Positions 34,333-42,209 of a stretch of DNA of 64,000 nucleotides are shown one piece after another. A program made the translations under genes and the position numbers. Source of the stretch: CAZYJR01 sp964647905 (GTDB lineage Bacteria; Desulfobacterota; DSM-4660; Desulfatiglandales; HGW-15); the NCBI GenBank assembly GCA_964647905.1, contig CAZYJR010000001.1:248001-312000 (forward strand), read 5' to 3'. Every line of letters begins with the position of its first letter. The stretch's first letter is position 1. Below the pieces are notes generated by a model, which did no database searches, had not been told where the DNA came from, and saw only the letters and a list, made by a program, of their open reading frames with translations.

Positions 34333-34710
34333 TCAGGGCTCCCGGCCCGGATCGCCCAGCCGGAACTCGATGCGGCTCACTGCTTGACGCCCGAGCGCCG
34401 CGTTCAGTTTCTCCCGGATGCCCTCCCTGGCGAAATCCAGCTCCTGGAGCCAAATGGGCCCTGAGACCCTGACCGTGAGGCGGCCTTGCCTGATCCATGA
34501 GGGCCGGGCGTTTCGTGCTATGGCCGGGCCCACCACGTCCTCCCAGACCTGCCAGATGCGGGCGTCGTCCGGGTTGAAGGGCCGGTGGGCGCCGTTGAAC
34601 AAGGCCTGGATAACGTCCCGGAGCGGGGTCATCCCCGGTTGTTCAGGTTCGCTCCGGCCCGGTGAAGGGGGCCTGCCCCCGTCCTTATCGGTTTGACCGC
34701 TTCGGCTCAT
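34333..34710 (-). CDS. DUF721 (DciA-like) protein
   Basis: This 125-residue protein matches the DUF721 family: MTPLRDVIQALF at about 27, then WEDVVGPAIARNARPSWIRQGRLTVRVSGPIWLQELDFAREGIREKLN, summarised as the WxxxVG and WxQEL signatures. Family members related to DciA load the replicative helicase DnaB in many bacteria. The first 26 residues are Gly/Pro/Ser-rich and probably disordered, so the true start may be at the internal Met near 34632. Confidence 0.8.
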   Translation of the reverse strand: MSRSGQTDKDGGRPPSPGRSEPEQPGMTPLRDVIQALFNGAHRPFNPDDARIWQVWEDVVGPAIARNARPSWIRQGRLTVRVSGPIWLQELDFAREGIREKLNAALGRQAVSRIEFRLGDPGREP

Positions 34711-34723
34711 GCCTCATTATCCC

Positions 34724-34752
34724 TTGACGAGTAAGGGGGTTTTGTCTATAGG
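34724..34752 (+). promoter_or_regulatory. Sigma-70-type promoter for hflKC
   Basis: TTGACG (34724-34729) is followed after 17 bp by TATAGG (34747-34752). The start would be near 34759, about 95 nt upstream of hflK. The leader contains the inverted repeat listed next. Confidence 0.6.
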
Positions 34753-34773
34753 CTAATGCGCATACACTAACGC

Positions 34774-34802
34774 ATCAGGGTGGGGCCTCATGCCCGCCTG
34801 AT
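34774..34802 (+). repeat. Inverted repeat in the hflK leader
   Basis: ATCAGG (34774-34779) pairs with CCTGAT (34797-34802), and an inner GGGC/GCCC pair extends the stem around a CTCAT loop. It lies just downstream of the predicted transcription start, so it could be an operator or an mRNA hairpin. There is no T-run, so it is not an intrinsic terminator. Confidence 0.5.
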
Positions 34803-34853
34803 CACCGACACCCTAAACAGAAAAGCGCCGCAGGGCAAGCAAGGGTTTTAAGC

Positions 34854-35897
34854 ATGGCTTGGGACTGGGAAAAGCTGCAACAGCAGCAAAGGAAGAACCG
34901 GCCCGAGGGGCCTCCCCCTCAGGTGGGAGACCTCCTGGAGAAGCTCAAGAACCTGAAGGGGAGTTTCCCGAAGGGCTGGGCTATAATTGTAATTATAATA
35001 GCCGTTTATTTGGCATCCACCATGTTTTACACGGTGGCCGTGGACGAGGTGGCGCTGGTCCAGCGCTTCGGGAAGTATGTGAGGCTCACCCAGCCCGGCC
35101 TCAACTTCAAACTGCCGAGGGGCATAGAAAAGGTGAGCAAGGTCAGGGTCAGGCATGTATACAAGGAGGAGTTCGGCTTCCGCACCGTACAGGCGGGGGT
35201 TAAGAGCCGGTACGCCTCGGGCGGTCCCTACGAATTGGAATCCCTGATGCTGACCGGCGACCTCAATGTGGCCGTGGTCCCATGGGTGGTTCAATACAGG
35301 ATAAGGGCTCCCTACAACTACCTCTTCAAGGTCGAGGACGTAAGGAGCACCCTGAGGGATCTCGCCGAGTCCACCATGAGGCTTGTCGTAGGGGATCGAA
35401 GTATAAATGAGGTGATAAGCAAAAGGCAGGATATAGCCGATGAAGCGCAGCAGCTTCTCCAGAAAGAGCTCGACGAGGCCAGCACCGGTGTTCAAGTGAC
35501 AACTATAGAGCTAAAAAGGACCAATGTACCCGAGCCGGTTCAGCCTTCTTTTAATGAAGTCAACCAGGCGATTCAAGAAAAGGAGAAAATGATCTACCAG
35601 GCAAAGCAGGAGTATAATAGGATAATCCCTCAGGCCCGGGGAAATGCGGAGAAGACGGTCAGGAGCGCGGAGGGTTACGCACTGGAGCGGGTGAACCGCG
35701 CCCGGGGCGACGCCGCGCGGTTCCTGGCCCTCTACGAGGAGTACAGCAGGGCCCCTGAAGTGACCCGCCGTCGTCTGTACTTGGAGGCCATGAGGGAGGT
35801 ATATCCCATGCTCGGAGAGAAGTACCTGGTGGATTCCGAACAGAAGAACCTGCTGCCTCTCCTGGGGCTGGGGAGTGCGCAAGGAGCGGCGAAGTGA
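34854..35897 (+). CDS. hflK: HflK, SPFH/prohibitin-family membrane protein
   Basis: HflK with HflC forms a large periplasmic-facing complex around FtsH and modulates membrane protein quality control. The 347-residue protein has a Gln/Pro-rich cytosolic N-terminus, one membrane helix (about 40-62) and the SPFH domain starting AVDEVALVQRFGKYVRLTQPGL. A coiled coil follows (about 220-290). The stop overlaps the hflC start by 4 bp. Length is somewhat shorter than the E. coli protein because the Gly-rich N-terminus is shorter. Confidence 0.93.
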   Translation: MAWDWEKLQQQQRKNRPEGPPPQVGDLLEKLKNLKGSFPKGWAIIVIIIAVYLASTMFYTVAVDEVALVQRFGKYVRLTQPGLNFKLPRGIEKVSKVRVRHVYKEEFGFRTVQAGVKSRYASGGPYELESLMLTGDLNVAVVPWVVQYRIRAPYNYLFKVEDVRSTLRDLAESTMRLVVGDRSINEVISKRQDIADEAQQLLQKELDEASTGVQVTTIELKRTNVPEPVQPSFNEVNQAIQEKEKMIYQAKQEYNRIIPQARGNAEKTVRSAEGYALERVNRARGDAARFLALYEEYSRAPEVTRRRLYLEAMREVYPMLGEKYLVDSEQKNLLPLLGLGSAQGAAK

Positions 35898-36904
35898 AGT
35901 TAAAGATCTTGGCGGTAATCGTGATCGTGGGCCTTATAGCGGCATTCAGCTCCGCCTATGTGGTGGGGGAGGCCGAGCAGGTGGTCATAACCCAGTTCGG
36001 CGAGCTGGTGGACGAGCCCATATTGGAGCCGGGTCTCTACTTCAAGATACCCGTAATACAGAAAGCGAACTACTTTCCCAAGAGACTCCAGAGCTGGGAC
36101 GGAGACTCCGGCCAGATCCCCACCTTGGACAAGACCTTTATCTATGTGGACACCTTTGCGCGGTGGCGGATAGTGGACCCCCTGCTCTTCTTTCAAACCG
36201 TGAACAACGTGACCAGCGCCTTGGCCAGATTGGACGACATCATAGACTCGGCCGTGAGGAATCTGGTAACTTCCTACCCCCTGATAGAGACCGTCAGGAT
36301 GAGCAACAGGGAGCTGGACACCTTTGAGATCGGAGTGGAGGAGGCCAAGGATGAGACCCCCCTGGGCGCGGTATTCGCCGGCCGGGTGGAGATCACCAAG
36401 TCCATCCTCCAGCAGGCCACGCCCAAGCTTGCCGAGTTCGGCATAGATCTGCTGGACGTAAAGCTAAAGCGGATAAACTATGTGGAGGAGGTGCGAAAGT
36501 CCGTATACGGGAGGATGATCGCCGAGCGAAAGCAGATAGCGGAGAAATTCCGTTCCGAAGGGCAGGGCGAGGCCCGGAGGATAGAGGGTGAGGCCTCAAA
36601 GGAGCTTGATAATATCGAATCCGATGCCTACCGGCAGGCCCAGGAGATAAAAGGGAAGGCCGATGCCGAGGCCGCACGCATATACGCCCAGGCCTTTGGA
36701 AAGGATCCGGAGTTCTATTCGTTCAAGCGGAGCCTGGAGGTCTACCAGGAGACCATGGACCAGGCGAGCACCCTGGTGCTGTCCACGGACTCGGAATTCC
36801 TGAAGTATATGAAAGGGCGCCTGGATCCCCGGGATATAGAGAACGCGCCCCCTGAGGGCATGACCGGTACCGGCCCCATGGGACCGGGCCGCGCCCTGAG
36901 ATAA
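35894..36904 (+). CDS. hflC: HflC, SPFH/prohibitin-family membrane protein
   Basis: HflC is the partner of HflK. The 336-residue product starts with GTG inside the hflK stop (GTGA overlap). An N-terminal membrane helix (about 3-22) is followed by the SPFH domain (EQVVITQFGELVDEPILEPGLYFKIP) and a long coiled coil rich in Ala/Glu/Arg (about 200-265), with EFYSFKRSLEVYQ in the family tail. Translational coupling to hflK supports a stoichiometric complex. Confidence 0.93.
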   Translation: MKLKILAVIVIVGLIAAFSSAYVVGEAEQVVITQFGELVDEPILEPGLYFKIPVIQKANYFPKRLQSWDGDSGQIPTLDKTFIYVDTFARWRIVDPLLFFQTVNNVTSALARLDDIIDSAVRNLVTSYPLIETVRMSNRELDTFEIGVEEAKDETPLGAVFAGRVEITKSILQQATPKLAEFGIDLLDVKLKRINYVEEVRKSVYGRMIAERKQIAEKFRSEGQGEARRIEGEASKELDNIESDAYRQAQEIKGKADAEAARIYAQAFGKDPEFYSFKRSLEVYQETMDQASTLVLSTDSEFLKYMKGRLDPRDIENAPPEGMTGTGPMGPGRALR

Positions 36905-36924
36905 CAGGGACATGGAGGAGGGCC

Positions 36925-37425
36925 ATGGTCCGGACCGAGATTCAGTTGTTCCTCAAGAACGCGCCTGGTGAGCTGGGAAAGCTGGCGAGTCTCCTTTCCG
37001 ATGCAGGGATCAATATAGACGCCCTGACCATCCAAGACGCCTCGGACTATGTGACCGAGCTCTTCAAGGCCCGGGGCAAGTCCCTGAAACGCATAGCGCC
37101 TGCGGCCAGCTACGGATCCATGAGAAAGGACTCGGCCGAGTACGCCCTGATCCGGCTGCTCGTAAACGACACTGACCGGGCTATGAGCCTCCTCTCGGGA
37201 AAGGGCTACCTCTTTGATATAATGCCCGTGATAGCCCTGGTCATTGAAAACCGCCCGGGCATGCTGGCCGAAATGGCCCGGAAGTTCGGGGAAGAGGGAA
37301 TCAACATCAACTACGTGTACGGCTCCGCCCTGCCTGACGGGGGGAGCGCGTTGTTCATCTTCTCTCCCGAGGACATCGAACTGGCCTCGCGCATATTCCA
37401 GGAAGAGGAAATCGATGAGTCATGA
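36925..37425 (+). CDS. Tandem ACT-domain protein
   Basis: This is a 166-residue cytoplasmic protein made of two ACT domains and little else. The first starts TEIQLFLKNAPGELGKLASLLSDAGINI, and the second starts IALVIENRPGMLAEMARKFGEEGINI. Such proteins usually bind amino acids and modulate an enzyme or regulator; homologues are often annotated as amino-acid-binding proteins. The ligand is unknown. It follows hflC by 20 bp, and its 3' end overlaps the convergent kdsB stop by 6 bp. Confidence 0.86.
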   Translation: MVRTEIQLFLKNAPGELGKLASLLSDAGINIDALTIQDASDYVTELFKARGKSLKRIAPAASYGSMRKDSAEYALIRLLVNDTDRAMSLLSGKGYLFDIMPVIALVIENRPGMLAEMARKFGEEGININYVYGSALPDGGSALFIFSPEDIELASRIFQEEEIDES

Positions 37426-38175
37426 GGGGGGACGGGCGTAGATGAACGCCTCCACCCTGGCAATGTCCTCCGGGGTGTCCACCTCAGGCAGGTCCTCTTC
37501 GATCCGGGAGACTCCGATCGGGTAGCGGTTTTCCAGCGCCCTCAATTGCTCCAGCATCTCCACCGTCTCCAGGGGCCCGGGGGGAAGCCCGGTAAAGGTC
37601 TGGAGGAACCAACCCCTGTAGGCGTAGAAGCCCAGGTGCTTGAGGCGACAAGGCTCGGACCCGCCCCCCCGATGGTATGGTATGGGATGGCGCGAGAAGT
37701 AGAGCGCGCGTCCTTGGTTGTCCGTCACCACCTTGACGTGGTTGGGGTTCGCGGCGTCTTCCGGGTCTTTGAAAGGGCACATCAAGGTGGCCATAGGGAG
37801 CTCCGGATCTCTGAGCAGCGGCTCGATCAGCCTGTTGATCACCCAAGGGTGGAATGCCGGCTGGTCGCCCTGGACATTCACTACGATGTCGCTCTCCCCG
37901 GTTCCCAGGACCCGGGAAGCCTCGGCTATCCTGTCCGTACCCGAGGCGTGACCGGTCCCGGTCATGAGAGCCCGCCCGCCGAAGTCCCGCACGCACCGGA
38001 ATATGCGCTGATCGTCCGTCGCCACCCAGACATCCATCTCCTCGTCACAGCCCATTACACTACGGTAGACGTGCTCCACCATGGGCCGGCCTGCAATTAC
38101 GGCCAAAGGCTTTCCCGGAAACCGGCTGCTCCCGTAGCGAGCGGGTATCAATGCCTTTATGCGGGGACGGGTCAT
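37420..38175 (-). CDS. kdsB: 3-deoxy-manno-octulosonate cytidylyltransferase
   Basis: KdsB activates Kdo as CMP-Kdo for lipopolysaccharide inner-core synthesis, so its presence supports a Gram-negative envelope. The 251-residue protein has the nucleotide-binding start ALIPARYGSSRFPGKPL, TGTGHASGTDRIAEA, VVNVQGDQPA and the C-terminal EEDLPEVDTPEDI signature. Length is typical. It is translationally coupled to queD, whose stop overlaps its start by 4 bp. Confidence 0.94.
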   Translation of the reverse strand: MTRPRIKALIPARYGSSRFPGKPLAVIAGRPMVEHVYRSVMGCDEEMDVWVATDDQRIFRCVRDFGGRALMTGTGHASGTDRIAEASRVLGTGESDIVVNVQGDQPAFHPWVINRLIEPLLRDPELPMATLMCPFKDPEDAANPNHVKVVTDNQGRALYFSRHPIPYHRGGGSEPCRLKHLGFYAYRGWFLQTFTGLPPGPLETVEMLEQLRALENRYPIGVSRIEEDLPEVDTPEDIARVEAFIYARPPS

Positions 38176-38558
38176 GGGACCCCTGGCCCCTGGGCCGTGT
38201 AGGAGGCGCAGGCGGTATCCGACTCCCAGGCGGTCACCCGGCTCACCCGTACCCCGGGTTTTGCAAGTTCTTGCTGCAGGGACTCGAAGATATGACGGGC
38301 TATGTTCTCTGAGGAAGGGTTCAGCAGGTCAAACGGTCCGACCTCGTTGAGGAACTTGTGATCCAGGTTCTCCATGACCCGCGCGGTTGCGGCCTTGAGT
38401 TCTTGGAAGTCTATCAGGAGCCCCGTCTCATCCAGCTCATCGCCCTGGACGCAGACCTCCACCTTCCAGTTGTGGCCGTGCATATGCTCGCACTTGCCGC
38501 CGAACTCCCTCAACTGGTGTGCGGCTGCGAACTGGGAGAGGATCTTCAGCTCATACAT
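38172..38558 (-). CDS. queD: 6-carboxy-5,6,7,8-tetrahydropterin synthase
   Basis: QueD makes 6-carboxytetrahydropterin for queuosine/7-deazaguanine synthesis. The 128-residue protein has zinc ligands His14, His27 and His29 (CEHMHGHNW), nucleophile Cys23 and the downstream motifs LIDFQELK and LDHKFLNE. The C-terminal ENIARHIFESL and VTAWES segments also fit the family. It precedes kdsB with a 4-bp overlap; the rest of the queuosine pathway is not in the window. Confidence 0.92.
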   Translation of the reverse strand: MYELKILSQFAAAHQLREFGGKCEHMHGHNWKVEVCVQGDELDETGLLIDFQELKAATARVMENLDHKFLNEVGPFDLLNPSSENIARHIFESLQQELAKPGVRVSRVTAWESDTACASYTAQGPGVP

Positions 38559-38573
38559 GGCGGCTACCAGGGT

Positions 38574-38852
38574 TCAGCTCCCGCCGGCTTGGGCTTCGTC
38601 TCCCGGATAAGAGCGGCCGCATTCCGTGCACCGGCCGTTCTCGATTATGCCGGTGCACGTTCCGTCAGGGCAAAGGACGCGGTTTTCCAAGTCCAGGTCG
38701 TCCGGGTCACCGCCCTCGGCTGCAAGGGGCTCGCCGGGTTCGAGGCTGGCCCCGCAGTGCATGCAGAACCGGCTGTTCTCAGGGACCTCTTCCCCGCACT
38801 CGGGGCACGGTTTGGACGGGAGCGACTCCCGGCAGTGTGGGCATTCAAGCAT
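38574..38852 (-). CDS. Small double zinc-ribbon protein
   Basis: This 92-residue protein has several CxxC knuckles: CPHC, CPEC, CMHC, then CTEC near the C-terminus with an earlier single Cys in LCPDGTC. That suggests two or three zinc ribbons separated by an acidic linker. The ATG at 38852 is preferred because the conserved zinc motifs begin there; the longer frame to 38993 overlaps the FmdB-type gene. Function is unknown. It follows the FmdB-type gene by a few bases. Confidence 0.72.
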   Translation of the reverse strand: MLECPHCRESLPSKPCPECGEEVPENSRFCMHCGASLEPGEPLAAEGGDPDDLDLENRVLCPDGTCTGIIENGRCTECGRSYPGDEAQAGGS

Positions 38853-38857
38853 GGCTT

Positions 38858-39022
38858 TCAGCTCTTTTTGGATGTAACCGTTTGAAACGGCGTTATCTGC
38901 TGCTTGACCCGCGTGCTCTTGCACCCGGGGCACCGGACCTTCTTGCTGTCGTACTCGGAAATTGACATGGTCAGGCTGAAGTCTTTGTTGCACTTTTCAC
39001 ACCTGAAGTCATAAGTAGGCAT
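38858..39022 (-). CDS. FmdB-type zinc-ribbon regulatory protein
   Basis: This 54-residue protein has the FmdB family pattern MPTYDFRCEKCNKDFSLT with a second CPGC knuckle, forming one zinc ribbon. AGGAGG lies about 7 bp before the ATG at 39022, which decides the start over the longer frame to 39064. FmdB-like proteins are common in anaerobes and were first linked to formamidase/amidase regulation, but most have no proven role. Confidence 0.83.
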   Translation of the reverse strand: MPTYDFRCEKCNKDFSLTMSISEYDSKKVRCPGCKSTRVKQQITPFQTVTSKKS

Positions 39023-39170
39023 TTTCGGCCTCCTACGTGAGTGGTGAAAAAATGCGATCAACACGAATCATATCTCTTCCAGCGTGTTTGTCAACTCCAA
39101 GGCTCACAGGGCCGACGGCCGTAGATGTTAGCTCGCGCCTGCCCCCGGCCCCGCCGCCCCGAGGGGAGAG

Positions 39171-39662
39171 CTACAGGACCAGGTCGAAGCGTTGCTCCCT
39201 GAGGCGCCTGCCCCACTGATCCACCTCTTGTTCATGGGCAAGCTGAAAGCCTTTCGCCTGGTAAATGGACCTCGCCTGCTCCAATCCTTCGAACGTCCAC
39301 AGAAAGACCCCCTTGAACCCGCACTCCCCGGCAAAGGCCAGGGCTTTTTCAATGAGGGTGGAGCCTATGCCCCTTCCCTGGAAATCCGGGGCTACTATGA
39401 ACCACCTCAGCCTGGCCCTCTCAGGCTCCCCGGTATCCCCGTCCACAGCCACCGAACCCACGAATTCAGGGCTGGACCAGGCGGTCCAAAGGCCGTCGCG
39501 GGATGGGCTGAACCGCTCCATGAAGGATGCCAGCCCTCCTGCCACCTGTATCTCGAAGCTCCGATCAAACCCCCAGTGCCGGTTATAGTAGACCGCGTGT
39601 GACCTGGTGATCTCTCCTATGGCTCCGGGGGCATACCCGGTGTAGCTGATCCCGGCCTCCAT
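39171..39662 (-). CDS. GNAT-family N-acetyltransferase
   Basis: This 163-residue protein has the acetyl-CoA binding motif A (LRWFIVAPDFQGRGIGSTLIEKALAF) and a motif B-like segment (LWTFEGLEQARSIYQAKGFQ). The N-terminal region ITRSHAVYYNRHWGFDRSFE resembles the C-terminal acetyltransferase half found in some MarR-GNAT proteins. The substrate is unknown. It lies 66 bp downstream of pgeF on the same strand. Confidence 0.87.
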   Translation of the reverse strand: MEAGISYTGYAPGAIGEITRSHAVYYNRHWGFDRSFEIQVAGGLASFMERFSPSRDGLWTAWSSPEFVGSVAVDGDTGEPERARLRWFIVAPDFQGRGIGSTLIEKALAFAGECGFKGVFLWTFEGLEQARSIYQAKGFQLAHEQEVDQWGRRLREQRFDLVL

Positions 39663-39728
39663 GTTCGTCTCCCGCCTTTGTCCGTTTCCGTCCCGGCTCG
39701 GAGCCGGGCCCCGAGAAGCCCGACCCGC

Positions 39729-40535
39729 CTATTCGGCCAGCATGGCAACGCTGGCGAAACGACCCGTTTCCCCCTCCCCGCGGTAGGAAAAAAAGAGATC
39801 GGTTCGGCAGCGGGTACAGATCCCGGCAACCTCGATCTTCCAAGGTCTGAGCCCGGCTCGGACCAGTTGGTGCCTGCTCAAGGCCCAGAAATCGAACTTG
39901 TCTTCATCCGCCATGAACTGCTCGAACCACGCCGGGAATATACGTTCGTGCCCGACGAACTCGGCGCAGCACGGACCCAACGAGGGGCCTATGGCCGCAA
40001 ATACGTCTCCGGGCTCGGTCCCGAAGTCCCGGGCCATCCTTCTCACCGCCTCCCCCAGGATATCGCCCACGCTCCCCCGCCAGCCGCAGTGAATGTTCCC
40101 GGCGACTCTTCTGACCGGGTCGTATAGCAAAACAGCCTGGCAGTCCGCCTGCTTTATCAACAGGCCCATCCCGGGCAGGTTGGTGAGAATCCCGTCCGCT
40201 CCGGGATGCGCCTCCGGGAGAGGAAGGTCCCGCGGCCTCAGGCTCAGCACATTGGTGCCGTGGACCTGATCCAGGGATATGAGCTGTCTCGCGCCGATTG
40301 TAAGGCGTATTCGTTCAAGGTTCGTCCGGACGGCCTCCGGCCGGTCCGGGGTCCGATAGCTTGTGTTCAGCGAGTGGAAAGGCGGCGGGCTCACTCCTCC
40401 CAGCCTTGTGAATACAGCGTGGGAGAGACCCTCCAACCCGGAAAGCGTTGGAAACAGGAGTCGCGGCGGCCCGTCCGTTCCGGGCTCATAAAAAATCCCG
40501 CAGGAGGCGGGCAATGAAAACGCGGTCACAGGCAT
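39729..40535 (-). CDS. pgeF: Peptidoglycan editing factor / multicopper-oxidase-like purine nucleoside enzyme
   Basis: This YfiH/PgeF-family protein is about 268 residues long. The zinc-binding and active-site residues appear in LDQVHGTNV, IKQADCQAVLLYD and NIHCGWRGS. The family has been linked to removal of misincorporated amino acids from peptidoglycan precursors and to purine nucleoside phosphorolysis/deamination. The ATG at 40535 is chosen because the longer frame to 40598 would run into the SRP RNA gene, whose 3' end is at about 40583. Confidence 0.9.
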   Translation of the reverse strand: MPVTAFSLPASCGIFYEPGTDGPPRLLFPTLSGLEGLSHAVFTRLGGVSPPPFHSLNTSYRTPDRPEAVRTNLERIRLTIGARQLISLDQVHGTNVLSLRPRDLPLPEAHPGADGILTNLPGMGLLIKQADCQAVLLYDPVRRVAGNIHCGWRGSVGDILGEAVRRMARDFGTEPGDVFAAIGPSLGPCCAEFVGHERIFPAWFEQFMADEDKFDFWALSRHQLVRAGLRPWKIEVAGICTRCRTDLFFSYRGEGETGRFASVAMLAE

Positions 40536-40582
40536 AGCGTGGCTTCCTGGAGTCATCCCCGGGGCTGGAGACGAATAAGAAA

Positions 40583-40863
40583 GACCTTGGCCGTGCACCC
40601 CTTGTTCCGGCCGCGCGGATGGCCGCTCACCGAAGGGAGGAAAGAGGTAGAGACGCCCATGACACCGACCGCTTTACTTACCGCTGCTTCCTTCCGGACC
40701 TGACGGGGTTCGTAAGCGCCGGTCACATGAGATCCACCCCTCCTCCCGGTTCGGCTCCCGGCAAGCACCCGGCCTCGGCCTTCCCAAGGGGAATTCGGCC
40801 CCGCATGAGCGGCTTTCGGGTTACAGGGCACCGCTAGCTCCCCGCCTAGCACGACCAAGGTCC
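40583..40863 (-). ncRNA. ffs: Large-type bacterial signal recognition particle RNA (with Alu domain)
   Basis: The S-domain tip reads GTCAGGTCCGGAAGGAAGC on the minus strand (about 40704-40686), with the GGAA tetraloop of SRP RNA helix 8, and is flanked by pairing arms. Upstream, at about 40853-40820, is a match to the Alu-domain core of Bacillus-type SRP RNA (GTGCTAGGCGGGGAG, then TAGCGGTGCCCTGTA). The ends pair: GACCTTGGTCGTGC (40862-40849) with GCACGGCCAAGGTC (40596-40583), followed by a U-rich tail (TTTCTT). Helix 5 arms also pair between the two ends. Total is about 281 nt, against about 114 nt for E. coli 4.5S RNA. It begins 10 bp after the HU stop codon. Confidence 0.93.
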
Positions 40864-40873
40864 TGTTGGATCC

Positions 40874-41152
40874 TCAGGCTATGTCCACTCGTTCCTTGAG
40901 CTCCTTCCCAACCTTGAAGAATGGGAGCTTCTTGTCCGCCACCTCGATCACTTCGCCGGTCTTGGGGTTCCTTCCCTGGTAGCCCTTGTAATGCTTGATC
41001 TTGAAGCTTCCAAAGCCCCTTATCTCCACTCTATCTCCGTTTATGAGGGCTTTTTCCATGTCGCTGAAAACCGTATTGACGATGTCTTCAGCCTTCTTGA
41101 GGGCCAAATTCTCTTCCTTGGCAAGTGCCTCTATTAGCTGGGATTTGTTCAT
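40874..41152 (-). CDS. HU/IHF-family DNA-binding protein
   Basis: This is a 92-residue nucleoid protein of the HU/IHF family. It has MNKSQLIEALAKEENL at the start, the GFGSFKIKHYKGYQGRNPKTGE arm with the intercalating Pro, and PFFKVGKELKERV at the end. The ATG at 41152, preceded by GAGGAC, gives the canonical N-terminus; the open frame to 41221 is not needed. HU versus IHF cannot be separated with confidence. A strong promoter lies upstream, and the SRP RNA follows immediately. Confidence 0.93.
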   Translation of the reverse strand: MNKSQLIEALAKEENLALKKAEDIVNTVFSDMEKALINGDRVEIRGFGSFKIKHYKGYQGRNPKTGEVIEVADKKLPFFKVGKELKERVDIA

Positions 41153-41242
41153 GGCATCATGTCCTCGCTTGATTTGGTTACGGGGTCTTGCCCCCAAGAC
41201 GCGAAGCCGGGGCACCGGCACCGGTGGCGAAACACTGCCATA

Positions 41243-41271
41243 TTATTATTGAATACAAGAAACCGAGTCAA
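41243..41271 (-). promoter_or_regulatory. Sigma-70 promoter for the HU-like gene (and probably SRP RNA)
   Basis: On the minus strand TTGACT (41271-41266) is followed after 17 bp by TAATAA (41248-41243). The start would be near 41236, about 85 nt before the HU start codon. I saw no equally good promoter in front of the SRP RNA, so both may be read from here. Confidence 0.72.
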
Positions 41272-41351
41272 GGCAAAATCCGGCCCCTCCGGGGGGACGG
41301 TGCCCCCCAAAGACCTTGTGTTTTGGAGAGCGCTGTTATACAAGCCTCGAC

Positions 41352-42038
41352 ATGAAAAAAGAAGGCGGGGAGCACGAGGTCATTGCAATAGACGGCCCGG
41401 CCGGATCGGGCAAGAGCACGGTCAGCCGCATTCTCGCCCGAAGGCTGGGCTACGTGTACCTGGATACCGGCGCCATTTACCGTGCAGCGGCCCTTGCGGC
41501 CTGCCGCCGGGGTTTGGACCTGGATGACGGTCCCGGATTGGGGCGGCTTTGCAGGGAGCTGGATATCGTCTTGGCCACCGATGAGGCGGGGGATTCGGTG
41601 TTCCTGGGCGGGGAGGACGTGAGCGCGGCCATTCGCTGTCCTGAGATGGACATGCTCTCTTCAAGGGTCTCGGCCGTAAAGGAGGTGCGAACGGCCATGA
41701 CCGAAGTCCAGCGGCGCCTGGCGAGGGCCGGGAGCGGTGTGGTGGCCGAGGGCAGGGACATGGGCACTGTGGTCTTCCCTGAGGCTCGAGACAAGTTCTA
41801 TCTGACGGCGCCCCGGCGGGTGAGGGCCGAACGGAGGTACCTCGAGCGAAAGGGCCGGGGTGAAGACGTCGCGCTTGAAGAGGTGGAGGCCGAACTCCAA
41901 TTGCGTGACCGCCAGGACGAGACCAGGTCCATAGCCCCGCTTCGCGCAGCCCATGACGCCATGGTCCTGGATACCTCGGGGATGAGCCCCGAGGAGGTGG
42001 CGGATGCGATCGTATCGCGGATCAGGGCCCATCAATAG
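41352..42038 (+). CDS. cmk: Cytidylate kinase
   Basis: Cmk phosphorylates CMP and dCMP. The 228-residue protein starts MKKEGGEHEVIAIDGPAGSGKSTVS with the P-loop at GPAGSGKST, followed by YLDTGAIYRAAAL, VVAEGRDMGTVVFPEA and the Lid-region DRQDETRS. The ATG at 41352 is preferred over the frame opening at 41316. The cmk-rpsA order, seen in many bacteria, is kept here with a 171-bp spacer. Confidence 0.94.
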   Translation: MKKEGGEHEVIAIDGPAGSGKSTVSRILARRLGYVYLDTGAIYRAAALAACRRGLDLDDGPGLGRLCRELDIVLATDEAGDSVFLGGEDVSAAIRCPEMDMLSSRVSAVKEVRTAMTEVQRRLARAGSGVVAEGRDMGTVVFPEARDKFYLTAPRRVRAERRYLERKGRGEDVALEEVEAELQLRDRQDETRSIAPLRAAHDAMVLDTSGMSPEEVADAIVSRIRAHQ

Positions 42039-42209
42039 CGCCCTCCGATGAATGAGTCCCGGCTGCGCGCGGCAGGAGCCAAAAAACATGCCCGGTCAGT
42101 GCTTCAAGGGCTCATTTGCGGGTTGAAATCGATATGAATATCTGATAGGGAAGACATTTTTATATACATCCCATGTGTGGGAGAAAAACTTGAGGGGGTA
42201 GCAACCTTG

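Noticed and set aside
40635..40747. Small 4.5S-type SRP RNA of about 113 nt
   Set aside because: The S-domain hairpin alone could be read this way, but the Alu core upstream and the pairing of the distant ends show the longer form.
40619..40837. Short open frame of 72 codons on the plus strand
   Set aside because: It lies entirely within the SRP RNA gene, antisense to it, and has no family signature.
41291..41308. GGGGGG/CCCCCC hairpin upstream of cmk as a terminator
   Set aside because: No T-run follows and no gene ends nearby on either strand; the simple G/C runs could be chance.
42110..42209. Promoter for rpsA in the AT-rich leader
   Set aside because: TTGAAA and TATATA-like boxes are present but none has correct spacing with a matching partner, so no single promoter can be supported.
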